Origin: Sperchopsis tessellata
Taxonomy: Eukaryota; Arthropoda; Insecta; Coleoptera; Hydrophilidae
Assembly: GCA_033557685.1 (NCBI GenBank)
Contig: JAWQRN010000169.1
Location: 1-35,269, forward strand
Length of the DNA: 35,269 nucleotides
Direction of reading: 5' to 3'
Below the pieces are notes generated by a model. It made no database searches. It saw only the letters and a list, made by a program, of their open reading frames with translations, and was not told where the DNA came from. This document shows, piece by piece, positions 23,601 through 31,344 of this stretch (its first letter is position 1; each line of letters begins with the position of its first letter). The position numbers and the translations under genes are program-made.

Positions 23601-26600
23601 AAATCTCTTATTAAATTTAACCATAATTTACAGTGGATTTTAATTTGTTTTTTTAATAAACAAGTTAATATACCAAAATTTGTATTCTTAAAAATAGTTA
23701 AATACGTATATTAATCAAACTATCTTAAACTGTGAATCACACCCACAGTTAACTGTGGTAGATGTTAATCCTTTGGAACTTCTGAGACGGAGTAGCATTA
23801 ATATGGGTCCATCTTCGTTTCATTTGTATCCTTCTGACAGCTGTGAAGTTCTCAGTATTACTGGTGATTTGAAGTTCTCAGTGTTATTGGAAGCGGACTA
23901 ATGATGTTTTTGGTTTGAGTTGTCGTCTTTTAGGGGAAGTGGGGCAAATTGTTCTGGAGCCCATATTTCACATATTCAATCATTGCCTGGTATCCGAACA
24001 TTTCCAGAAAAATTTAAATGGTCTAGAGTAGTCCCACTTTTAAATCAGGAGTCACAGGGGTTGAGTCCAACCACAGACCAATTACAATATTGAAGGTATT
24101 TTCGAAGATTTCTGAGAGCCTGCTTTTTGACAGCTTCTACAAGTTATTTAAATCCAATAACTATTTTTCACGAGAGTCATTTTGTTACCGTGGGAGTGTT
24201 TCGACTTCTTATGCGATCCTGGGACTCATCAGGAGTGTGTGTGGTGCCTTTAAGAAGTCACAACCAATTGCTAGCCTGTTCTGAGACCTGTCGAAGGCTT
24301 TTGACTGTGTAGATCATTCTATGCTTTCGAGTAAGCTCGAATATTATTTCAGGGGAATTTAGAAGATAATTAAATCGTATTTAAGAGGAAGAGTTCAGAG
24401 GGTTGTATATACTGGTGAGACAAGTTGTCCGAGGAAGACTACCATTGGCGTGCCTCTGGGCTCGATACTTGGTCCCCTGCTATTCCTTCTGATATTGACA
24501 TTGCGAATTTGAATGGCAAAATATGTCAGATTGAACAACAGTATGAGGATTGGTTTAATGCTAAGGTCAATGTGACTATGTTTTTGGGTGCTATGTCAAC
24601 AATATGCTTTGCAGGAAGTTATCAAGTGTGATTTTTGCATTGAGGAGAATTAATTATTATGTGAGAAATATTGCATTGATAATATGTCATTAATTGTTCC
24701 ATGCAAGAATGAGTTATGCGACTATGGCATGGGGCTGTTCTACAGATGCCCTGAGAGTGTTTATTTTGTAAAAACGGGCTATAAGAACTTTAGAGCCAGC
24801 AGACTTTTAACATGCTCACTAGACAAAAAACAAAAACAAAATTTGTGAACCAGCCTGGAATCTGCTGGGTTGCAGAAAACATATGATGGAATATAAGCTG
24901 TATTATATGTTGTTGGTAGGTTGCATAGAACTTACTATTAATAAATTTAAAAGTGAAGTGAAGGAATTCTTGAGTGTCTGGAGCTTTTATTGTACCCAAT
25001 AGTTCTTGGACTTTGATTTTGCATTGTAGTTGCAGCAGACTAGTCGGGCATTTGTATTTATTTTTGTTATTATTTTTGTTGCGTTTTATTTTATATTCCA
25101 TAGTGTTGGTGATTCGATTGCTGTTGATTTTTTTTAATGCTGAGGTGAATACTTGACATACCTGTTACAATTGTAATTTTACAGATGAATAAATGCTTAC
25201 TTACTTACTTACATAATTGTTGTAAAGGCAATAGTAAAAAGAATTTATGGTCATTGAGTCGTCAACATCTCAGTTTTCTAAAATGTGTATAAAGTATGGC
25301 AAATATTCAGTTATTAATTTTTAGGTATAGAATTAGCTCAAAAACTTAATGATAATAATGATATCACAGATCCCCAATCCATTTTAATAACATCAAACTG
25401 AAATGTCAATTAAGATTGTGTAGACAATTTTTACACATCAACAGATTTATAAGGAAAAGAAACAAAATCCATATCAATCTAAAACCCTCCAGGGTTGAGC
25501 AACTCGATTAAAAATAACTGAATCAAAATAAAAGAATCATGGATTCATTAACCATTTTTTAAATTGTTAATCACTATTAACTACAAATAAATACTACAAG
25601 TAAATAATCAGTGAAGTTCCTTCTATATATCAAGTATCATGATCTTGCCAGTCCATGTTTAAATGGCCAGCAGTCTTACGCTAGTTTTCCTAGTTTGATT
25701 CATAGATACCTATATAAAAAAAGTTCTCAACACTACTTCTGACGTCACTAGATCAAGGTACATTGTAATCTGTAATAGAGAATTTTTCAACTACAATAAT
25801 TTACTTCTCAGTTATTTCTGAATGTTAAGATCTGCTGTTTTCACAAGAAATTAAAATTTGAATAAATTACCTAATCAATATTTATACAAAATATCCACAT
25901 ATAAAAGAAGTGTATAACTTTAATCCAACATTTTCCGTCATTTACTAGACCTAAAGTTCAAAATTTGGTTTGTTATTAATGTGATTTTCTTATAATTATG
26001 TTCATAACATATTACTTCAAATAAAACTTCTATTAGTTTTACTATTTAAAACATAAAACATGTACTAAAAGATTCATGTTTTATAAGTTATAATGTTTCA
26101 CTATTAAGATGATGATATATGTTTTATAACACCATAGTGATGATAAAAAATTAGCACTGCCTATTTTTAATAAGTAAACAAATTGTTATTGCAAATAAAT
26201 TAACAACTCTTCATGTGATACAAATAACTTTACACCTATTGAGAAAAAATGATTTTTAAAACAAATTATTACTTTAATGTAGACATCAACTCAAGGAAAC
26301 TCTGGCATATTTAACGACCTTCTTAGAAACCACACCAAATAACAGAAAATCAAACAAGAATTAATTTGTAGTCAAATTAATAATAAACAAGTTTTATTCA
26401 TTTAAATCAAATGATAATAAATTTAAACTTATCAAAAATCAGGTTTTGACTGTAGGTGCACAAGAACATAATTAGGGATTTCCAAATTTGGTTACCAAAA
26501 TATTTTCTTAAAATGATATAGTTTCATTTTAAATTATAAAAATATAACTGTTTTTCTTCTTAGACCAATGATTATTTCAAAAATAGCTCTATAAGACGGT

Positions 26601-26847
26601 CAAATAAACCAAAACAACACCTGTATGTCTAGACATACAGAGGAGTTATTAACAGACTAGACTAAAAGGTATTTAAAGTGTAATGTCTGATCTTACATGT
26701 TACTAAAAACACACTACAAATAAAGGTCACACAAAAACAAAACACAAGCCTAACTTACTTCTGCCTTTTTTTCTTCCAGCATAAGCACGACATTAGCACG
26801 GTTAACAACGTTATAACACTACACACAGAAATAACAACAATCCACAT
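13233..26847 (-). CDS. Seven-exon gene for an 876-residue transmembrane tyrosine-motif adaptor (LAT/PAG-like)
   Basis: Spliced gene read from 26847 down to 13233. Exons are 26759-26847, 20608-20748, 20292-20440, 20016-20235, 19499-19701, 17212-17574 and 13233-14698; lengths sum to 2631 nt (876 residues plus stop) with every junction in phase. Residues 1-23 form a hydrophobic anchor with no cleavable signal, followed by C21-L-C23, W24 and KKKRQK. The remainder is a low-complexity, Ser/Asp/Glu-rich cytoplasmic tail with about thirty YxxΦ motifs (YATV, YARV, YTSI, YSTV, YAQI, YERL, YESV, YEKI), LPDIP near residue 90, a proline run at 411-417 and YVNQ at 424. By comparison with vertebrate transmembrane adaptors (LAT, PAG/Cbp, LAX), I infer a membrane scaffold that is phosphorylated by Src-family kinases and recruits SH2 proteins. 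No catalytic domain is visible. Orthology to any one vertebrate adaptor is unproven. The gene model is strong; the function is inferred. Confidence 0.85.
14699..17211 (-). other. Adaptor intron 6
   Basis: The intron runs from donor GTAAGC (below 17212) to acceptor TTTTTTCAG (above 14698). It hosts the Penelope-like relic at about 15060-15760. The stretch 16200-16560 is less AT-rich than its surroundings, with no recognisable content. Confidence 0.7.
15060..15760 (-). mobile_element. Penelope-like retroelement relic (C-terminal reverse transcriptase and linker)
   Basis: On the minus strand, pieces in three frames read in order. They are MFVLWLLELDAFLDHINCQH and NIYFTMKIE (about 15680-15600), ILHSVYHKPTYTNWYLHSSS (about 15560), QQAFKLCDTTLQYTKQSI (about 15470), then KATTYLAFVKDSTDKIACIL and TVFSPIQKISQVILFSKDVI (15370-15230). 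The order F(V/I)WP..L..FL.HIN..H..I.FTMEIE, SVYRKPTHT..YLH, RA..IC, Y...TD.I..IL and VF.P..K matches Penelope-like elements C-terminal to the YVDD motif. The GIY-YIG endonuclease that should follow is not recognisable. Frameshifts show it is inactive. Confidence 0.72.
17212..17574 (-). CDS. Adaptor exon 6: YTSI, YSTV, YTTI, YAQI cluster
   Basis: The acceptor TTTTTTTTAG and donor GTAAGC frame this 363-nt exon; A|AG restores Lys and the frame stays open throughout. It encodes GYTSISVREPLANI, a basic helix-like stretch (QTKELGKAKQLRELDP), then HYSTV, EMYTTI, VYTSG and TYAQI, then an acidic EEDEDRDDLYEPAPQPP segment. The less repetitive first half is the part most likely to be conserved between species and the best query for an ortholog search. 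Confidence 0.8.
18085..18296 (+). repeat. Short interspersed repeat with hairpin and terminal inverted repeat
   Basis: CAAAAAGTTGGCAC at 18085 and its near inverse GTGTTAACTTTTTG at 18279-18292 bracket about 210 bp. The left 64 bp (to 18148) recurs inverted at 35193-35256. It includes GTTTCCACCTGGAAAC, a self-complementary hairpin. The sequence corresponding to CGAAACGTCGGCAC in the right-hand copy is CAAAAAGTTGGCAC here, mostly CpG-type changes, so this is the older copy. Probably the end of a retroelement. Confidence 0.6.
18771..19120 (-). mobile_element. RTE-like LINE 3' fragment in adaptor intron 5
   Basis: The minus strand reads RNEDLRARLKVNKAQLRWFG, SVERVTRRIWEATTPGARPR, GRSTTEWNTAMSRVLRVRGN and DWTQAWRLTG, a typical C-terminal block of RTE-like LINE polyproteins (RWFGHV.R.....R..W....GARPRGRP...W). 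Downstream on the same strand comes an ATGATGATG-rich stretch at 18771-18800, the kind of short tandem tail that ends RTE-type elements. No other part of the element is present, consistent with 5' truncation at insertion. It lies in the same orientation as the host gene. Confidence 0.78.
19499..19701 (-). CDS. Adaptor exon 5: Ala/Pro/Ser-rich linker
   Basis: The acceptor TTTTCAG lies above 19701 and the donor GTAAGTATG below 19499. The exon encodes a Pro/Arg/Ser-rich start (PVAPPRSRRSS), an Ala-rich stretch and LPYMTPPIV. It has few tyrosine motifs and looks like flexible linker. PPR and PRSRR could be basic or SH3-type ligands, but that is a guess. Confidence 0.78.
20016..20235 (-). CDS. Adaptor exon 4: paired YARV motifs and YDKL
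   Basis: The acceptor TTTTTTAG lies above 20235 and the donor GTAAGA below 20016. The 220-nt exon encodes a Ser/Gln-rich stretch, then SPYARVNYDKLKKPEHPYARV, here noted as YARV, YDKL and YARV within about 20 residues, and an acidic serine run. The donor overlaps an apparent TAA stop, which explains why an open frame ends here although the coding sequence continues by splicing. Confidence 0.78.
20292..20440 (-). CDS. Adaptor exon 3: LPDIP and YATV motifs
   Basis: The acceptor TTTGTTAG and donor GTGAGT frame this 149-nt exon. It encodes LIPTNNTRRSLPDIPSEG, then VVYEPNGD and ELYATVEPYQNS. LPDIP after a basic patch, followed by YATV, resembles the short-linear-motif arrangement of PAG/Cbp-type adaptors; this is a resemblance in motif order, not an alignment. 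The exon ends in phase 1 (G|TT gives Val). Confidence 0.8.
20608..20748 (-). CDS. Adaptor exon 2
   Basis: The acceptor TTTTGTAG precedes 20748 and phase matches exon 1 (AA|A gives Lys). It encodes KHDWIGLDGMVTQKNPDEN through DGTNYAAGENIDPLSR, hydrophilic and acidic with one NY site. The donor is GTTGAG, a weak but valid GT site, and it is the only non-consensus donor in the gene. The exon ends in phase 2. Confidence 0.8.
21190..21257 (-). repeat. Degenerate GAAACGTCGGCAC repeat with outer inverted arms
   Basis: The minus strand contains GGATGAAACGTCGGCAC, the same block as at the right edge of the window (CGAAACGTCGGCAC). Outer arms AGGTTTTCCGGG and CCCAGAAAACCT are inverted copies with one G-T-type mismatch. 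GAAAC followed by GTCGGC is reminiscent of the 3' half of hammerhead ribozymes carried by Penelope-like elements; the CTGANGA core is represented only by a weak CAGAAGA upstream. Confidence 0.45.
21690..22470 (+). mobile_element. CR1/Jockey-like LINE 3' fragment
   Basis: The plus strand reads LVLSNFNYYDVVYDSCLESI, DRQRIQKVQNSCLRFIWG, then YHKIIRNETPSYLYNKISFR, MHNINIRRRDALMVPRPR and LKRSFTYSIAALYNKVPSKV, the standard C-terminus of CR1/Jockey-superfamily reverse transcriptases. A 3' UTR follows and the element ends GTCAATAAAGG with (ATT)n at about 22448-22470, the usual microsatellite terminus. It has several stops and is 5' truncated. Confidence 0.8.
22815..22964 (+). mobile_element. 3' fragment of the same SINE family
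   Basis: From AAGTCTTTGTAG onward it matches the body of the SINE at 10252-10528, including CTTCCGGGAGG, TGTATTGTAGGTAAA and AAAAGAACCCAATTCCAGTT. It lacks the tRNA-like head and about 40 bp before the tail, and ends in a run of A. Confidence 0.88.
23765..25212 (+). mobile_element. CR1/Jockey-like LINE fragment lacking the catalytic YADD block
   Basis: The plus strand reads SFHLYPSDSCEVLSI (about 23815), ISHIFNHCLVSEHFPEKFKW and RVVPLLK (about 23970-24045), RPITILKVFSKISESLLFDS, DLSKAFDCVDHSMLSSKLEY (about 24290), GVPLGSILGPLLFLL (about 24450), then KICQIEQQYEDWFNAKVNVT, and INYYVRNIALII, MSYATMAWGCSTDALRVFIL (about 24710-24760). The palm motif YADD expected between GSILGPLLFL and EDWF is absent, so an internal deletion removed the active site. 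The 3' end is AATAAATG with (CTTA)n at 25196-25212. Confidence 0.8.
26621..26640. repeat. Perfect 20-bp palindrome in intron 1
   Basis: CTGTATGTCTAGACATACAG equals its own reverse complement. It sits about 120 bp inside intron 1 from exon 1. It could be a dimeric transcription-factor site or chance. Confidence 0.9.
26759..26847 (-). CDS. Adaptor exon 1: start codon and transmembrane anchor
   Basis: The start ATG is at 26847-26845 with a purine at -3, and an in-frame TAA lies upstream near 26900 with no other ATG between. The exon encodes 29 residues beginning MWIVVISVCSVI and running into SCLCWKKKRQ, that is, a hydrophobic segment, two cysteines and a basic cluster. This topology suggests a short extracellular N-terminus with the tail in the cytoplasm, and the cysteines are plausible palmitoylation sites. 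The donor is GTAAGT directly below 26759. The exon ends two bases into a lysine codon and joins exon 2 across a 6-kb intron. Confidence 0.8.
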
Positions 26848-28480
26848 TTCTTGAAAACACACTTTCACATTTTTCTGAATGTAATTAGGATATTTTAATA
26901 TTTCTTATTCACTAAAAACACATTTAGTCCTGAAGTGAATAGGTGATATCATTGGTCACACCTTCCTGTATAAATGAGGTTACAAATAATAACGCACAAA
27001 TTTATGTTTACAAGCACATAAACATTTAAACTGTTATTAAATTCGATCGAAAATTGTGCACTAACATTAGTTATGACGTTTTAGTCATTTCAAAAATCAA
27101 ATCAAGTACACTGTATGCTCAAATTCGACTGCCATAAATGTCAAGTGTCAAAACCAAAACAATGAAAAAATACAAAAGTGCAGTTAAATGTAGCAGCGCC
27201 AGGACCGTATTCATATGAAAGCTTATTTATATGCAGCCCACACAGCTTAAATTAGAACAGCAATTTATGTGGAACAGGTGTAATAGAATATACGATAATC
27301 ATATGTTTTGAGGGATTTATTTAAATAAAAAATTAAGTAATGTGTTGTCTTTTTTTGTAGAAAAGTAATTAAGGGTAATATTGCTGACTTAGAATACCAT
27401 ATACACCAGTGTATAATTTTAGGTCTAAAGTAAAAGTAGAGTAGTCATTAAAGCTTTCAAAAAGTACGGTACTCTAATGGTATGGATGATACAAAAGATT
27501 ATCTGTTATGGGACACTGAAGACGACGAAATCAAAATTGATTCACCACAATCGGACGTCGATTGATGAGAATGTCGACAATGAAATGTTTGATGAAAATT
27601 AGGAGCACATCTAAGTAAATAAAGACTCCGGTTTCTAGTATATTTTAAATTCTTAGGGTCGTCTTATTCACCGGTATAAACAGTAGTTGCAAGTAAAATC
27701 GGGTCCGTAGGAACTACATCCATGTCGATATGAATGAGTCAGAATTCTGTTATACAGGAGGATGTTATTTATATCATAGAAATTACCCATTTGTACGATT
27801 GTTCATTAAAATATAATTTTTCTTTATCGGCGGGTCTGCAACCTTATCTTCAGTATCACTTATTAAGGATTTTGTCCAATAAACATTTCATAATAGAATA
27901 TCTGATAAATTTGTTCATTGTTGTTGGTTGACGTTCCTCATATTTTGAAGCCACTACTTGATCATTTTGTGTTTTTTTTTTTTGCTTGTTCGATTAATTA
28001 TTTAGCAACAAACCTAAATATTTGACTGCTATATAAGCCGATATATATATTCGCTGTAAATAATAGAGAGGATCGCATTTTGTTATAAAATCGATATTGA
28101 CGGTAAAACTGTTTAATACTACAACTGGCCATTTGATAAAAAAATACATATATTTGATCTACTGTCGTCACAAACCTACCTATCTAGCGAGAATTCAAAT
28201 ATACAGTTGCATTTTACAAAATTTTGTAATTATGTGGATGTTTGTATATATAGCAAAAAAATATAGATATAATTTTTATATCATTTCCACTAGTAGGCAG
28301 ACTTATACTTTAAATACTTTGGATATAGATACATACCTATCCATTCTAATTATAAAAGGATATAAATAAAAGTACTCATATTATACCTACATTGCTTACA
28401 ATGTACATTATTAAAATTCAAATTTTATTATATTATTGTTGGAAATGCATATAAATTGGTGTCACATATAGAAATTACAT
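26848..28480. other. Adaptor 5' flank and AT-rich intergenic DNA
   Basis: The 5' UTR and promoter of the adaptor should lie just above 26847. No clear TATA or initiator could be fixed. A short acidic frame (DTKDYLLWDTEDDEIKIDS, about 27488) is followed by stops and is not called. The rest is AT-rich with no recognisable gene. Confidence 0.45.
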
Positions 28481-28752
28481 TTTCAGTGACGTTTGTCTAT
28501 GTACAGTTAGTCACACTCCCCAAATTCACTAACTTCAGTACAAGTTATATATTTATATTTAAAATAATACAATAAATTTGTTAGTTGTATTATTTATTAA
28601 TATTAATTATGTAATATAAATACAGTTCTGCCTAAATTATAACAATAATAAATATTAAACAAAATTCTTGTCACGAAAATAATCGAACGATGTGAAATTT
28701 AATATAAAAATAGGTTTAATACACGGTTTTAATATTTCGTGGGATTGCCTCT

Positions 28753-29790
28753 TTACTTAATAACTACCTCATCTTTTGGGATGGAATAGACAAGTGATTC
28801 AGTATAATTTCCTGGTATATTATCCCATTCCTCCATTATTGCATTTTTCAGCGACGTGACGTGCTTTCTAATTTTTCTATCTGAATAATACCGCACGTGC
28901 TCTATGAGACTCAAATAGGGTGATTGCTGTGGTGAAACCCTTTTGGAACATTATAAAGCAACAATTTCCGTGTAACCATATCCGTGTGCTTAGAAGTGAA
29001 AATCCAGTTTCTATCAAGACCTAATTTTTCCACACTAGGTTGTAAATTGGCTCTAAGAATATCTAAATATACCCATTGATCCATGATTTGATCTATAAAT
29101 ATTAAATTTTCAGGTCCAGGTGCGTCCAAACTAAAACAGAGCCTCCTCCATGTTTTATTGTTGGAATAACATTTTCAATATTCAGCTCCGTTCCATGTTT
29201 TCTCCACACTTTACCTATTCCATCACCAACACCATTTTCCACAATTCAAAACCTTTATAAGGGTTTTAGCAATTTTTTTTTTAAATCCATTTATTTACAA
29301 ACCAAAATCAATACATGGTACTAGTGTCTGGTTCTGCATACTAATTCAAAAACATAACTTTTATCATTCAACCTATTTCAACATCTCACTTTGTTTATTA
29401 ATCCATATAGTCACCAAAACAATTTTGTTCACTAATAAAAGGTTTTATTCGAGGCACTCTACCATGATATCCATTTTTTTTTTTTTTTCAAAATGCGCCT
29501 TGCGGTTTCAGGATTAATGTACTTTTCCAACTCTTCTGCTACTATAGATGTTATTTTAGAGGCACTGTTTTTGGAGTTTCGCGGATATTTTCTAATAAAA
29601 AACTTTTTGTCTCTTTCACTTAATACTTTAGGGCATCCTTTTCTGGGTTAATTGACAATTTCACCAGTTACTTTATATTTGTTTACAATTGAATGTACAG
29701 TTGAAACTGCAAGTTTTTGTAATTTCCCGATAAGATTTTTTATTTTTACACTTATTTGTACACTTCAACCGAAAATTCCTTTCTTTTTGG
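28753..29790 (-). mobile_element. Tc1-like transposase relic, nearly full length
   Basis: On the minus strand, N- to C-terminal pieces of a Tc1 transposase appear in order. They are KLQKLAVSTVHSIVNKYK and GEIVN (second helix-turn-helix, about 29735-29660), PRKGCPKVLSERDKKFFIRK (about 29645), SKITSIVAEELEKYINPETA (about 29560-29500), then PENLIFIDQIMDQWVYLDIL, NLQPSVEKLGLDRNWIFTSK and LLLYNVPKGFH (29110-28930), and RKIRKHVTSLKNAIMEEWDN, ending before a stop at 28753. The QDNDPKHT motif is eroded to FTSKHT, losing the second catalytic Asp. Many frameshifts and stops make it inactive. Confidence 0.8.
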
Positions 29791-30698
29791 TTTAATTTTT
29801 GTAAGATTATTACGGAATGCGCTAAAATACTGTCAACTTAGAACGGAATATTTTAAGGTAATGCGGTTTTCACGATGTACTAATAGGTAAATCCCCGAAT
29901 TGTGCAGTGGTCGATGACTTTTGTGATGTGAGAATTTTGTTTATATTTTCCTATTGTTACAATTTATGTTTATCTGTGTTTTTACAATTATAAAAATTAT
30001 TAATAAAATTAACTCTTTTAAATTTACTTCCTTTGACAATAAATTAAGTCCTTATATTGGTTAAAATAATTTGATGGATGTTCGAACACTTTAGTGACTG
30101 TATGTTTAAGCCGTCAGTAGAATTATTTAATTGCATGTGACGTCAAATCTTCTACCTGTAACTATTACAATACGTGAGACGGACAATAGGGCCGATAGAG
30201 TCATTTTCTGAAAAAACAACATCTGTTGGTTCTATTATCTGCAATAAAACTTTCCCTGGGAATTCCAAGACGCGCTATAGCCGTAAGGGAAGGTTTATTG
30301 CTATAGAAGTTAGGGGTGAGTCGTTCATCAGCCTTCAACGAAGACAGTACACCTTAAACCTTCGACCAACACAGTACAATTTAAATTCTTAGCCGAGACA
30401 TTTCATACTCAGTACTCAAACACAGTTCATCTTGTAATTTTGAAGAGAACTCTCATACTCAAGCTCACAGTGTTGACGTAATTTTGGTCACACTGCTGAA
30501 CTATCCAATTCATTTAAAACGTATCCTTTTTATAAGTGTGTATAAAATAAGACAGACATGTCTGCAGTAGTTGGAGACCATATATACACATCTGCGATAT
30601 TGGAATTAAGGTAAGCGAAAACATTTACTAACTTTTGCATATAAGAAATTCACTTCTATTTACACGAGCCAGAATCCGTGCCATTAATTTACAGTTCA
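29791..30698. other. Flank of Tc1 relic and possible LTR region
   Basis: ACTGTATGTTTAAGCC near 30095 may hold the outer end of the Tc1 element (TACAGT), but the matching inverted end near 28501 is weak. From about 30170 the composition is richer in G+C, as in LTRs and leaders of retrotransposons. The short frame at 30174-30392 has no recognisable protein content. Confidence 0.35.
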
Positions 30699-30870
30699 CA
30701 TTGGCCCTTCGAAGTAAACTCTTACATACTCCATCGCGCGTATAATTAACATCATATTAATTCTAACCGTAGTGTCAACATTTTAATCCTCCGACCCGTA
30801 AACCCAACATTTTGGTCCTTCGAGCTGTATAGAGCGAACATTCTGATACTTTGAAAAATATAAGCCCCTA
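30699..30870 (+). repeat. Four degenerate ACATTYTGGTCCTTCGA repeats, possible LTR-retrotransposon leader
   Basis: Related units occur at about 30701 (ACATTGGCCCTTCGAAG), 30778 (ACATTTTAATCCTCCGACC), 30808 (ACATTTTGGTCCTTCGAGC) and 30838 (ACATTCTGATACTTTGAAA). TTTGGTCCTTCGAGC-like words are familiar to me from the region just after the 5' LTR of BEL/Pao elements, but no gag or pol follows, so the assignment is tentative. Confidence 0.4.
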
Positions 30871-31291
30871 CACTATATATAGTTAGTATGATAATTATAG
30901 GAATTTACTATTGGACAAGGGTAATAATAGGTAAATTTACTATTTAAATTATATAGAGCAAAATGTACGTACCCATTTTGAACTCATAACTAAAGTAGTA
31001 TATACATATATACTCTTAGCTAAGGCATACCTTTGCGTGTTTTGTAACCATCTCTTATAAGACATCCTAATAGTGGAAATGATATAAATATACCAGTTAT
31101 ATGTCCCCCCATATCTATAAATATCCACTTATATAATAGCAAACTTCCCACTACATAAATAGGTAAGTACATAAAATCCGTTAATCAAATGACCAGTTGC
31201 AGTATTTAACAGAATTATCATTAATATTGTTGTAACAAAATACGATTATCCAAATTCTTCTCAGTGAATATGTAACGGCTTAAATAGCAGC

Positions 31292-31344
<53 letters not shown>

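Larger units (their letters stand above)
20749..26758 (-). other. Adaptor intron 1 (about 6 kb)
   Basis: The intron starts with donor GTAAGT at 26758 and ends with acceptor TTTTGTAG above 20748. It separates the membrane-anchor exon from all tail exons. Two plus-strand LINE fragments, a SINE fragment and a short PLE-type repeat sit within it. From 25213 to 26600 I see only AT-rich DNA. A 20-bp palindrome is at 26621. Confidence 0.75.

Noticed and set aside
27482..27600. Acidic short frame DTKDYLLWDTEDDEIKIDS, possibly a transposase N-terminus
   Set aside because: Too short, stops follow, and acidic starts occur in several transposase families; no diagnostic motif.
30551..30613. ATG-started mini-exon MSAVVGDHIYTSAILEL before GTAAGC
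   Set aside because: No acceptor-linked continuation seen; lies in probable retrotransposon leader sequence.
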